64,000 nt of DNA from Mycoplasma anserisalpingitidis (GCF_007858495.1 NZ_CP041663.1:372001-436000); one strand, 5' to 3'; shown: positions 47,492 to 57,727, counted from the first letter of the stretch. Notes: a model not told the origin generated them from the letters alone. A program made the numbers and translations.

Positions 47492-50400
47492 CTATATGTT
47501 AAATTGGTGATTTACAGAAATCACAACTTTTCCTGTTTTTTGTTTATCTTTGTTTAATTCGTTTGTAATGTAAATTGGAGCTTGAGAAGAGTCTTTACCA
47601 TTTTCAGATAAGCTTTTGATATCACCAAGATTTAGTTGAGATACTACTTCATTATTTTCATCCACAAATTCCATGTAATATGAGTGTTTTGGTAATAATA
47701 ATGTATCTCTATATTTAGCCATAATTGCATAATCTGTTATTCACGAAGAGTAACCCAAATCATGTAAAGTTACTTTTGAAGAAGCGTCATTTTGTTTTTG
47801 TAAATAGAAAATATTGTTTGTCGAATTAATATTTACATTAACATATTTAACTTCTTTAGTGCTTACATCAGTGAATTTAATCTTCTTAATTTTTTCAGCA
47901 TATTTATTTTCAATAAATCCATACATAGCAACTGCATCATAATCTTTATTTCTAAATACACCTGCGATATTTCTGTTTCCAACTCCATAGTTCATTAATT
48001 GTGAAACAAAGAAAGCTTTAGGTCTACTTGTAATTTTTTCACCATTAAAGTCTTTTAATCTAATTGTTTCATCGATAACTTCATCAAGATTTTCATCGTA
48101 AAGTTCCATTCCGATTTTTTCTTTTTGTCATCTATCTTTAAAGAAACCATTTGATTTACTTATAAAGTTACCAAAATATGATGATTCTCTTGATTCAACA
48201 CTAGACATTTTTTGCCCACTAAAAATTTCAGGATTTTTAAAATCTTTGATAATTTCATCACGAACAGCTTGAGTTTTTTCAAATTTTTCTCCAATTATAG
48301 CAACCATTTTAAATGCATATTCATCTTTAAGATTATTCAACTCTTTATATTTAGGATCTCTTGAATATGATTGTCCTTCATGTTCTTTTTCGAATTTAGC
48401 TATTTCTTCTTTAAGGCGTTCTCATTCAGCTTTATATTCTAAATATTTAGCATTATATTCTGTAAAGATCTTGATTACTAATTCATTGTTGTAATAATCA
48501 TCAAGTTTTGAAGAAATAAGCGCGTCATAAATTGCTCTATTAGTTTTAGCATGATCTAAAAGACGATCATTTCAAAAACTTAATTTAGTTGCATCAACAA
48601 CATAATCAAGTCCAGTGGTAGCTTCATTAATTCCATTTAAGAAACTTGGTAAGTTTCCAAAATTATTCGTGTTTGTTATATAAGTAGTTTGTACATAATC
48701 ACGGGTAAGAGTTTCAGCTAATGAGTAGATATAATCAGTAAATTTGTCATTTAATAAAGGTTCAATTCTTGTTGCATTATATTGAGTTACATCAACTGTT
48801 GGAGTACCATTAGTAAAACTAGTCATTACTATTGAATCATAAGTAATATTACCTACTCCCAGATCTTTGAAGAAAATATTATTACCAATAAAAGTGTATA
48901 AATCTCAAGTATCAGCATTAACTAAATATTTTGCATCCTCAGTTACTTTAGTAATGTAATCTGCAATAGCTTTTTGAAGAGTTTCTACATCAAATTTATA
49001 TTTAGTTTTTTCGTCAATTAATTCTTTATTTTCTACATAACCTTCAATGAATTGAGGTTCAAGAATTTCAATTCCATATTCTTTAGAAAAAATTGCTTCA
49101 TGAGATACTAAATCAGTGGCAGGGTTAAAATCAACAACACTTAAGAATAAATTACTGTGTCTAAAACGATACATTAATTCATTTGCAATATTTTGTTCAC
49201 TACTTAAAATTGTTTCAATTTTTTGATCATTATTTTCATTTTTTGTTGAGAGTAATCCATTTTTAAAAATATCAAAGTCAAATTTTGTTTTTACATAATT
49301 AATATCTCAGTTATACGAAACACTCTTATCTTCGTTGATTACTTTAACAGCTTTTTTATAATCTATTGAAGCAAAGGCAAATAATTCTTCAAGTGAATCA
49401 AAGGTAAGTGCCTTTTTAGTTTTATTTTCAGTTTTATTATTTTTAACTTCTTTAACATAACGCTTATTGAATGATTCAAAAAGATTATCAATAATTCCTG
49501 AGTATGCACGACTAAATGGATTAATTACAACATTTTGTAACTTACTACTTTGATTATTTGCAAAAATATCTTCATAGTCAATTCCAGCAACTAAATATCC
49601 ATTAGAATCAACATAAGAAAGTAATTTTGACGAAACAAATGCATTTGGATTATTAGTTAAAATTGATTTATCATTAAATCCAAAATAGTTTGCTAAATTA
49701 CTTTGAAGAGAATAACTAAATTTACCATATGGTGTACGTTGAGCAAAATCTTTTAAATTATTTAAAATATTTGCATTTGCATCATATGAACTTTTAAGAA
49801 ACTCTGAATCCGAAGCATAAGGAGTTGTATATTTAGATTTCACTTTGTATGTACTTCCTGAATTTTCAACAAATGCTAAACGAACCCCAACACCTGAAGA
49901 TTCGTGAATACTTCCTCATTGAGATGATTCTCTACTACTTTTGAAAATATTCATAGCTTCTTCAAAGATATCACCACTAAGTGCTAAATTATGATAAGTG
50001 TTTCTTGTTATACCTTGATTAGTTTGTTCGAGGAAGTTTGTACTTGGGTCATATTCATATGATTGATTTCTGTAAACTAAGTTTCTCTTGTAAACCGGGC
50101 TTGAAAATTCACCACTTAAAGTTCTAAGCGAAACTTCAGTTTTTCCACCAAGAGAAGTATTTGCATTATTTCATCCACTTTCATAGTATCTTGTGTAAAT
50201 TAATTGTTGGAAAATTTTTGTAATTTCAGAAATTAAAGCATTCACTTCAGCAACTTCATCACTAGTTAATTCTTCATTTAAAGGAACTGAAATAGCAGGT
50301 GTTTTATCGGAATTAAGTAAGTTAACTTTTGTAATAATTTTAGTTTTAGGATCATTATTTAATCAATCAACAACTTTAATTGAAATTGTATTATTCTTTT

Positions 50401-52888
50401 CATCAACTTCAAGAACATTTTCAAGTGAATTTCCCATACCATCAGTAATATATTTAGCAATATTTGAAGCTTGAACACTACCTGCTTTTAAAATGGCATT
50501 ACCATTCTCATCAATTTCTTTAACAAAAACTTTAGCTTCACCTTCGATATAAGGGTTTAATGTACCGGAGTCTGAGTCAAAAGAATTAGCGATAAATAAA
50601 TCACCTAAACTAACACCTCTTAATTCAGCAGCTTTTTTCATTCCATCAAAAGTTTGTAAAAAACGTCTTTCAGGATTATCAATTACATTGCCTACTTCAT
50701 CATTTTGTTTATTCGTTCCTCAAACGTCTGCGTAACTTTCAATAGCAACAGTTCCATCAGATTTGATGAATTTGAATCTTGTGAATTCTCCTGCTTCACT
50801 CACTATACCAGAAGTGTTGATTCTATCAAAATCAAGATTTGTTCTAGCATATAAGTAATTTCTAAGAGCTATAGCTGAATAATACGAAGAATCTGAAGCA
50901 CCTCCACGAGTTGAAAGACCACCAATTAAAACAGCGTTATTTGGTGTATCTCATGCTTGACCTTTTTCAAGAGTGTAGTGATGTCCATATTCATGAGTTG
51001 CAACATATTTTAGGAAATCTGTTGAAATTCCTTCATAATTAGGAATTGAAGCAGATAAAAGTAATGGAAGACCGATTCTATCTTGATCACTAAAACCTTT
51101 GTAAATGCCATCCTTGATAGTATATTCAAAATATCCTTTGTCATTTAATTTTCTTACAACATGTGGACCACTTTTTTCTTTCAATAAATGTGGATATTTT
51201 TTGACAACGACATCAAAAAGTCCTGCATAAGCTTCATTGTAGATTTGAAATTTTCTCGCTGCTAAACCTTTAACTGGATTTCCGTTCTCATCAACTAAAG
51301 TGGTATCTTCTGAAGAAGCAGTTATAGCAATTGGATTAATTGAACCGTTATAACCAATTGCGGATTTAATTTGGTCAAATTGTTCTTTAACACTTTTGTT
51401 AGATTGAATATCATTAATATCAAAAATAACTCAACGTGTTTCATTATCATTTGAAATTAATTTAAAGTTAATTTTTTGCGCTGAATTATTGCTATCTCTG
51501 TCAATTCTTATTTCTTCAAGTTTATAGTTTTGAATTCTATTTTTAAAATCACTATCCAAATTATTATAATCAGCAAATTCTTTTAAAGCATTAATGGCTT
51601 CAATTCTATTTCTAAAGAATTGTAGTTTTGCTCCATTTTCAATTGGTGTGTAAATAGTTAATGTTTCTTTTTCAAATTCATGAACATCATAAAAATCATA
51701 GAAATGTTCAATAGTGTTATTAACCACATCTCTAAAAGTATTATAAGAGATTATATTTTTGTCATTCGAAACACCTGGTTTAAGAGTATATTGATAAAAT
51801 CTCTTTGAATCAGTAATACTTTTGTCTTCAAAAATTATGTTTAATGCTTCAACTTTATCATTAACGACTGAAACTTCTTTAACAGTCATTAATTTGAAAT
51901 TTTCTTTAGTGATATTTGAAACAGTTGAATCAGTCTGTTCTAATTTAATAATCATATCTTTGAATTCTTGTTCAGAAATATTTGAATCAATAACAATAAA
52001 ATCGCTCAATGATTTAACATTGTCAAAGTCATTAGGTTTTGAGTTTTTAGAAGGCATTACTAAAAATTCTTTACCAATTAATCTTTCTGGAATGGTTACA
52101 CCTAAATACGAAGAACTATTTATTAGTCCTTCTCTTGCATTTTTAATTGAAGTAGCTAAGGGAATATTTGATAAAAATTCGTTTACTTTATCCAAAGATT
52201 CTGGGTTACTAAAAGTTGAGTAAGTTAAAGAATCATTAGCATTTCCCGAACCACTAAGAATTGAATATATTGGCATCGAACCAAAGAAAGCATCAGGGAA
52301 GAATTTAATTTCACTCGATTCTTTATGAAGTGTTGAATGTGAACCAAGTGTTATAGCATTACCGTTTTGTTCAACACCAGGAACAATTCTAAAAGAATCT
52401 AGAGTTAATAAGTCAGGACCTCATGAAACATTGTCAATAAATCATTTAGTAAATTCAATAAATTGCTTTGGGTTTACCGCTAAAACATACTCATCGTAAA
52501 AACTAAAACTTCCATATTTAACTTCTAATGTAAAACTTTCATTGTAAATCTGATAGTAAACATTGAAAAATTCATTAAAAGTATATTTCTTGTCAACATT
52601 AGATTCAAATCAAAATTCGTTATAATCTTCACTTATTCTAGCAACCACCTTTTCTTTAAGCGGGTCAAGTATAGCTAACTCGGGTTTTAACTCTCCATTA
52701 ACCCTGAATGATGAATAATCATTGATTAATTTATTCTTAGGTATGCTTGAATAAGTTCCGTTAACTTCATCAGAATTATTGGCATAAATGAACATACCAG
52801 AAATAGCAATTGCTGAACCAGCAAATAAAACTCCAAATGAGGTTAGAATTTTTTTCTTTAATGAAATAGTTTTTCTTCTTTTACTCAT
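47492..52888 (-). CDS. Giant PDxFFG surface protein with HExxH metalloprotease site
   Basis: A single 1,798-residue protein that the standard code breaks into about ten pieces at UGA(Trp). It has a basic N-terminus and one anchor helix (about 12-35), not a lipobox. The motif PDAFFG (198-203) marks the mycoplasma family often named PDxFFG protein. A zinc-protease motif HEYGHH lies at 632-637, preceded by hydrophobic YVAT, with no second motif obvious for the third ligand. The C-terminal 1,000 residues are Asn/Ser/Lys-rich with no repeats. AAGGAAATAT precedes the ATG. It heads the second opp operon, 10 nt before oppA2. Peptidase activity is inferred from the motif only. Confidence 0.85.
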
Positions 52889-52932
52889 ATATTTCCTTCT
52901 CTTTTTACTTTTATTTAAGTATTTTATTTTAA

Positions 52933-52938
52933 ATTATA
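52933..52938 (-). promoter_or_regulatory. -10 box candidate for the metalloprotease-opp operon
   Basis: TATAAT on the minus strand, 44 nt upstream of the start, between the tRNA terminator and the gene. No -35 element is convincing. Confidence 0.35.
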
Positions 52939-52995
52939 GTAAAAAAACTATATATGCATAGTAATAAAAAAATTTTTTCATTGTTTGAAATTTAA

Positions 52996-53018
52996 AAATA
53001 AAAAACGCAATTGCGTTT
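52996..53018 (-). terminator. Terminator of tRNA-Leu
   Basis: Palindromic stem AAACGCAATTGCGTTT (53003-53018) followed by TTATTTTT on the minus strand, beginning one base after the tRNA 3' end. Confidence 0.85.
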
Positions 53019-53019
53019 C

Positions 53020-53103
53020 TGGTGCCTAAGACAGGACTTGAACCTGCACGGATTTCTCCAGTGGATTTTGAGTCCACAGCGTCTACCATTCCACCACTTA
53101 GGC
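53020..53103 (-). tRNA. tRNA-Leu (CAA anticodon)
   Basis: An 84-nt class II tRNA. Acceptor stem GCCTAAG/CTTAGGC, discriminator A and encoded CCA at 53020-53022. The anticodon stem GTGGA/TCCAC closes the loop CTCAAAA, giving anticodon CAA (reads UUG). A long variable arm and T loop GTTCAAGTC are present, as expected for leucine. Confidence 0.95.
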
Positions 53104-53112
53104 ATTTGTATT

Positions 53113-53118
53113 ATTATA
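53113..53118 (-). promoter_or_regulatory. -10 box of the tRNA-Leu gene
   Basis: TATAAT on the minus strand, 9 nt before the tRNA 5' end and 2 nt after the stop of the upstream gene. The tRNA therefore probably has its own promoter. Confidence 0.5.
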
Positions 53119-53120
53119 CA

Positions 53121-53618
53121 CTAATAATTCGATTTTATTCTTTGATGGTTTTTTTCATTTTTAATCTCATATCATTTAACTATTTCATCTTCTTCTAAAC
53201 CATAAAGTTTTGCAAGACCCAAAACTAATTCGAATATAATCAATATTTTTTCCTTATCTAACTGTTTTGTAGCATCAGAAATAGCATTGAAAGTTGCTAT
53301 TAATTGTTCATTTATATCGTCACTAATGACTATTGGGTTAATCGAAGTAGGTAAGTTATAATCATTACCAAACGAAACTAAAAAATGTATTAAATCTGCA
53401 AATTCCTCATAAATGAAATCTATATTTAAATTTCTTGTTTTCTTTCAATATTTAAATGTTTCAATTTCGTTAGCAAACTCACCTAGTTCAACATGCAAAG
53501 CAATTAATTTTCTTTTTTCAAGATCAACTTTACTAAAATTAGGGTTTAATTCAAAAGCTTTTAAAGTTAACTTTTTGTCTAATTCCAATTGCTTATTAAA
53601 TATATCACTAAAATTCAT
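53121..53618 (-). CDS. dUTPase-like all-alpha NTP pyrophosphohydrolase
   Basis: A 165-residue helical protein of the dUTPase_2/MazG-type superfamily, which hydrolyses dUTP or related nucleotides. The metal-binding helix is seen as ALHVELGEFANEIETFKYWK, with ExxxE spacing and a second acidic set in IYEEFADLIHFLV. Two UGA(Trp) codons are used. No Shine-Dalgarno is present. A TATAAT box ends six nt before the ATG, so a leaderless mRNA is likely. Confidence 0.78.
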
Positions 53619-53624
53619 GAACTA

Positions 53625-53630
53625 ATTATA
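53625..53630 (-). promoter_or_regulatory. TATAAT box next to the dUTPase-like start
   Basis: Consensus -10 hexamer with six nt between it and the ATG, the same geometry as at degV. It implies transcription starting at or next to the start codon. Confidence 0.45.
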
Positions 53631-53789
53631 CACAAAATAAATAAAGTATGAATAAGTTATACGACTGTAAATACCTAAAGTTTAAGAATTATTAATTATG
53701 TAATTTAATAATTTTTTAAGTTATGCAAATTATTTGTAATTTACAAAAAATAAATCTTATTATGAATAAATAGGTTTAAATTTATATAA

Positions 53790-53809
53790 TATAGCATAAT
53801 TATGCTATA
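53790..53809. promoter_or_regulatory. Perfect palindrome, probable operator of the RHH/methyltransferase operon
   Basis: Twenty-bp perfect palindrome TATAGCATAATTATGCTATA. The probable -10 hexamer TATAAT (53806-53811, plus strand) lies across its right end, 16 nt before the RHH start. A repressor bound here would block the promoter. No T run follows, so a terminator is unlikely. A second short inverted repeat TTGTAA-T-TTACAA lies at 53734-53746. The remaining 150 nt back to the dUTPase-like gene show no gene. Confidence 0.6.
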
Positions 53810-53827
53810 ATTATTCTAAAGGGTATT

Positions 53828-53995
53828 ATGAAGAAAAATTTATTCAAAAAGCAAGAAAAGGACTTAACAGTTTCAGTACATTTCTCTATAAGGGGTTCAT
53901 TGGTTAAAAAAATTGAAAATGATTCAAAAAAATACAATATCACAAAATCAAAAATTGTAGATACAATATTATGAGAATACTATAAAGAAAAATAA
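53828..53995 (+). CDS. Small ribbon-helix-helix-type DNA-binding protein
   Basis: A 55-residue basic protein. The order beta strand DLTVSVHFSI, helix SLVKKIENDSKKYN, helix SKIVDTILWEYYKE matches the ribbon-helix-helix (Arc/CopG) fold, which dimerises to bind palindromes. W49 is encoded by UGA. AAAGGG stands four nt before the ATG. It lies 14 nt before the methyltransferase gene and follows a perfect palindrome over the promoter, so it is probably a controller of the restriction-modification operon. Fold assignment is by eye. Confidence 0.6.
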
Positions 53996-54009
53996 AAATT
54001 GAGGTGATT

Positions 54010-54993
54010 ATGAATAAAAATAATGATAAATTAAAAATGATTGATCTTTTTGCTGGTGCTGGTGGTTTAACATATGGATTTTACAAAAATGAATTCAACC
54101 CAATTGAAACAATAGAATTTTGAGAGCCCGCTACCAAGACATATAATATTAATTTCAAAACTGATGTAAAACCTTTGGACATTACTGATGATAATGTTAG
54201 AAATCATTTATACAATAAATGAAGGAACTTAACAGATATTGTTATAGGAGGTTTCCCATGTCAAGGTTTTTCAATGGCAGGTAAAAGAGATAAAGAAGAC
54301 CCTAGAAATCAACTATATAAATACACAATAGATGTTATAGATAAAGTTCAACCAAAATGTTTTTGTTTAGAAAACGTAAAGGGAATACTATCTTTTAAAG
54401 AAATTGACGGTGTTAAAGTAATTGAGAAAATAAAAAAAAGACTTGAGGATATAGGATACTATTCAAAGTATATTTTATTAGACGCTTCTAATTTTGGTGT
54501 TCCACAAAAAAGAGAAAGAGTTATATTTGTAGGTGCAAAATTAAAAGATAAAGATAAAGTAAACAAAATAATTGATGCTTTGTCTAACTACAAAGAAAAA
54601 ATTGTAACTGTTAGAGATGCAATATACGATCTAAAAGATAAAGATGAAGATAAAGTGTTTAGTCATATTTTTACAAAACATTCACCAGAAATGATTGATA
54701 AGATAAGGAATACTGAAATTGGTAAAAGTGCGATGAAAAACTTTTCGGATGCATGAAGAAAACTCGATTATGAGAAACCATCTTTCACAGTTAAAGAAAA
54801 TCATGGTGGAGTTCATTTACATCCAGAATTACCAAGAGTTTTAACCCCTAGAGAACTAGCAAGATTACAAAGTTTCCCTGATGATTTTTTGTTTTATGGT
54901 AACAAATCAGAAATTTTAAAACAAATAGGTAATGCTGTTCCTTGTAAACTTTCTCTCGAAATAGCAAAAATAGTTAAAAAACATTTCTTTTAA
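54010..54993 (+). CDS. DNA (cytosine-5-)-methyltransferase
   Basis: Type II m5C methyltransferase of 327 residues. Motif I FAGAGG (14-19), motif IV GGFPCQGFS with catalytic Cys84, motif VI ENVKG, motif VIII QKRERVIFVG, motif IX RELARLQSFPDDF and motif X QIGNAV are all present. UGA(Trp) occurs in EFWEPATK and near DAWRKLDYE, so the gene is adapted to the mollicute code. GAGGTGATT precedes the ATG. It converges with the split endonuclease, whose stop is one base away. Its target sequence cannot be read from the protein. Confidence 0.96.
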
Positions 54994-54994
54994 C

Positions 54995-55175
54995 TTATTT
55001 TTTTATTTTTTCAATTATATTTTTATAAATATTTTCTAACAATTGTTTTGTTCTTTCTTCGGAAATTAAATTATCTGGAGTTTTATTTTCTAATAGAAAT
55101 TTTTCAGAAACTTTTAATCTTCCTGAATTTATGTTAAATGTTTCAGACCAATTTCTATTATCAGACATATAACCT
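54995..55175 (-). pseudogene. Restriction endonuclease, C-terminal fragment (IS-split)
   Basis: The last 60 residues (YMSDNRNWSETFNINS onward) of a gene whose 5' part lies at 56607-57131. The two pieces join in frame once the IS element and one copy of the 13-bp duplication are removed. Alone it has no start codon with a ribosome site. It converges with the methyltransferase, one base apart, which supports a restriction enzyme of the same system. Confidence 0.75.
55163..55175. repeat. Target-site duplication, left copy
   Basis: AGACATATAACCT, repeated exactly at 56607-56619 on the other side of the IS element. It encodes the KGYMS/RGYMS residues of the split endonuclease in both copies. Confidence 0.8.
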
Positions 55176-55275
55176 CGTAAAAAAGAACAGTCATACAACA
55201 ATTGTTGCATGACTGTTTTATATTCTTGGTCCTTTTAGTAAAATTATAGTGCAAAAAAATAAGAAAGGAACCAAT

Positions 55276-56457
55276 ATGATTATAGCAAATATTAAAAATT
55301 CTCTTGAAAAAGTTGTGTGTATTAAAACTAAAGAAAAACATTTACCAAACAATCACTATTTAATCAAAAATTCTGAAGAAGAAATCAGAATTCTTCATTC
55401 AAAAGTTATAAATAACAGATTACTCAAAGCGAATCAAATGAACATTCTTCATTTAAATGAATGCCTAAGATTATTCAAAGAAGGAAAGAATTTTTCTAAA
55501 GTTTCAGAAGTGATTGGATTTCAAACACACACCATTAAAAAGTTATTGAAAATTTCAACAACAAATCAAGGTGATTTTGTCAAAAAATATAAAAAAGTTT
55601 GTCGCAACTGTGATCAATATATTAATTATGTAAACTATATTGATTTCCAATTAATTGCCGAACATCTTATGCTTTATAAGTCCAAAAGAACAAGACTTCA
55701 TTCAAAGACTATTAAAAATAAATGAAGAGATTTTATTAGATTTTGAAAATCTGAAGTTAGTTATTATAGGAAAAATAGATTCAATAAAGATTTTACAAAA
55801 AGAGCAATCAAAGTTTCAGCTAAAGCTCTTGTTAATAAATTTAAGAAGATGTTTCCTAACAGTTTCTGCCCTACTCCTAGCACTGTATACAAGTGCTTAA
55901 AGTCAAATGAGTTTAATTTATCTATAGATATTTTGCTCTTTCTTTCTGTAGGAAAATATCACAAGAAAACTAGAAAAGTTCAAAAAAGTTCTCTTAAAAA
56001 TGCTGTTAGTATTCATCAAAGGCCTGATGAGGCCAACCATAGATTAAAGGAAGGTCATTTTGAACTTGATACTGTGATTGGACAAAGCAAGGATAAGAAT
56101 TGTTTGGTAACTTTATTAGATAGAAAAACTAGAAAACTTTATGTAATATTATCACGCAAAACTTCTGAGGCAGTGAAAGATGCTTTACTTGAAATGATTA
56201 AAGTTAATTCCATAAAAATAACAACATTAACGGTTGATAACGGCTCCGAGAACGTGCGCTTGCACGAAGTTATTTCTAATAACAATTTGTTTAAATGTGA
56301 TGCATATTGTTCATACCAAAAAGGTTCAATAGAAAATATCCACAGACACATTAGAAGATTTATTCCTAAGGGTGTGTCTATGGATAAATTCACAAATAAA
56401 CAAATTTATGTGATGAGCAAAAGAATTAATGAATATTTAACACTTATCAATCAATAA
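55276..56457 (+). CDS. IS30-family transposase
   Basis: A 393-residue DDE transposase. The N-terminal half has helix-turn-helix-like segments (LNECLRLFKEGKNFSKVSEV and GFQTHTIKKLL). The catalytic set is D265 (HFELDTVIG), D321 (TLTVDNGSEN) and E353 (YQKGSIENIHRHIRRFIPKG), with D-E spacing of 32 as usual in the family. UGA(Trp) codons occur in the middle (NKWRDFIRFWKS). AAAGGA precedes the ATG; an upstream GTG is less likely. The frame is intact, so the element may be active. Confidence 0.93.
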
Positions 56458-56475
56458 TTTTACTAAAAATTTTAA

Positions 56476-56500
56476 AATCGGTCATGACCGATTCTTTTGG
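56476..56500 (+). terminator. Hairpin downstream of the transposase
   Basis: Palindrome AATCGGTCATGACCGATT (56476-56493) followed by CTTTTGG, 19 nt after the transposase stop. A plausible weak terminator. Confidence 0.45.
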
Positions 56501-56570
56501 TGTGCTTTTTTATATAAAAAAGCATTATAATTATATAAATCGTAGCACTAACGTACTTCAAGGACTTTGA

Positions 56571-57131
56571 TTAAAATGCATTGTTAAATGACTTTTCTAT
56601 TTCATAAGACATATAACCTTTAGAAAAATCTACTTCTTCTAGAAAAAAAGATTTTATATTATTTATTTTAATTTTAGATTTTTGAATAGTATAAAATATT
56701 TTTAATAACATAAAATGTTTTGTGTTTTCGTTATAATTCAATACATAATCCTTATGTAGTTGATTAATCGAAGCAACAGCATCGTTATTTTTAAGAACTG
56801 ACTTTATGTTTACTAAAAATAAATGATGATTAAAATAAGAATAAAAATCAAAAGAAGAATTTTGAGTCTTTTTAAGACTATCCCTTTTAACCAATATTTT
56901 ATTATAATTACCTTCATTAACTTTTGTTTTGGTAATTAATTTGTTTACCAAAAATTCCTCTATTAAAAATCCTAATGCAGTTGATGATTCAACACAATTA
57001 TCTTCTCTTTGCAATAAATTGACTTCTTCGATTTTTAACTCTAAAACATTATCGTAATTATCAAAAATTTCTTTAATAATTTTTGTAATTTCATTTTGAA
57101 ATTCTTTTTGTATTTGTAAGTATTTATTCAT
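56571..57131 (-). pseudogene. Restriction endonuclease, N-terminal part (IS-split)
   Basis: The first 175 codons of the endonuclease (starting MNKYLQIQKEF) up to the target duplication; the frame then runs 12 codons into the IS and stops. The start has AAGGATAAAGAT ahead of it; an upstream ATG is open but lacks a ribosome site. A PD-(D/E)xK-like core may be present: SFDFYSYF followed by LFLVNIKSVL. Rejoined to the 54,995-55,162 piece it gives a 230-residue protein. Family not recognised; the role rests on the methyltransferase neighbour and the possible nuclease core. Confidence 0.65.
56607..56619. repeat. Target-site duplication, right copy
   Basis: AGACATATAACCT, identical to 55163-55175. 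Marks the other edge of the IS30-family insertion. Confidence 0.8.
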
Positions 57132-57199
57132 ATCTTTATCCTTTTTATAATTATATGTAATTAGCATATTTATTAAAGTTTTAAATTAAATTATTCATT

Positions 57200-57234
57200 A
57201 AATAAAAAAGAGTCTATGATATGACCATAAACTC
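57200..57234 (-). terminator. Terminator of the cysteine-rich gene
   Basis: Nine-bp stem GAGTTTATG/CATAGACTC (one G-T pair) at 57210-57234, followed by TTTTTTATTT on the minus strand. Confidence 0.8.
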
Positions 57235-57255
57235 AATTTAATTTATAATTTATTA

Positions 57256-57588
57256 CTATTTTAAGCAACTTTTAGTTGAATCACATTCACAGTAACTACA
57301 TTTACATTCTTTATTAGTTTCACAATCTTTTAAAGAATCACATTTTTCTTTGCATTTTTCATCACATGATTTGCAATTTTGATTTGGGTCACAGCATTCT
57401 TTTAAATCACAATTTATATTGCAATCACTTTTTGATGAGCATTCAACTTTTTTGTTTTTACATGAGTCATCTTTACATTTTAATTCTGTTGATTTAGCAC
57501 ATGTTTTTTCTTTACTACAAGTTCCTTTTTGTGAGCAAGTTGATTTGCATTCATTTGATGAATTTTCTTTAACACATTTACAATTCAT
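57256..57588 (-). CDS. Cysteine-rich small protein, metallothionein-like
   Basis: A 110-residue hydrophilic protein with 23 cysteines (about one in five), spaced as Cx1-6C with Lys, Glu, Asp, Ser and Asn between (MNCKCVKE, KECKCSYCECDS). No signal peptide and almost no hydrophobic residues, so it is probably cytoplasmic and metal-binding. No tryptophan. No ribosome site lies within 20 nt of the ATG; AAAGGGG stands about 30 nt upstream. It lies between the endonuclease remnant and rpoC with its own terminator. No family is recognised; the composition is unlike its neighbours, and import by gene transfer is possible. Confidence 0.65.
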   Translation of the reverse strand: MNCKCVKENSSNECKSTCSQKGTCSKEKTCAKSTELKCKDDSCKNKKVECSSKSDCNINCDLKECCDPNQNCKSCDEKCKEKCDSLKDCETNKECKCSYCECDSTKSCLK

Positions 57589-57727
57589 AATATAACTTAT
57601 AAATAATTGATTATTTATAATCCCCTTTCAAAATAATTATAATATATTTTTTTATAAAAAAATTAGTTTTTTAATGATTTTTTATGGTTTTTATTACTTT
57701 TTTAAAAAATAATTTGATTATGAGTAA

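Larger units (their letters stand above)
55176..56606 (+). mobile_element. IS30-family insertion sequence
   Basis: A 1,431-bp element with one DDE transposase gene. Comparing the first and last 26 bases as inverted ends gives 19 matches without a gap, including AGAA-AGTCAT and AACAA. It is flanked by a 13-bp direct repeat. The left end contains a long hairpin whose plus-strand side is followed by a short T run. A second hairpin, AATCGGTCATGACCGATT, follows the transposase at 56476-56493, and GCTTTTTTATATAAAAAAGC lies at 56504-56523. Mycoplasma IS30 relatives such as IS1630 are known for long target duplications. Confidence 0.88.

Noticed and set aside
47492-52888. A decayed gene or a cluster of about ten small genes
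   Set aside because: All pieces share one frame and every break is UGA read as Trp; one ribosome site at the start and one TAG at the end.
53790-53809. Palindrome as a Rho-independent terminator
   Set aside because: No T run follows on either strand, and a -10 box overlaps it in front of a gene.
55129-55341. Separate minus-strand gene across the IS left end
   Set aside because: It spans the IS border and the promoter of the transposase, has no ribosome site and uses a frame unrelated to the endonuclease fragment.
57589-57727. Further small gene between rpoC and the cysteine-rich gene
   Set aside because: Only very AT-rich sequence, no frame with a ribosome site.
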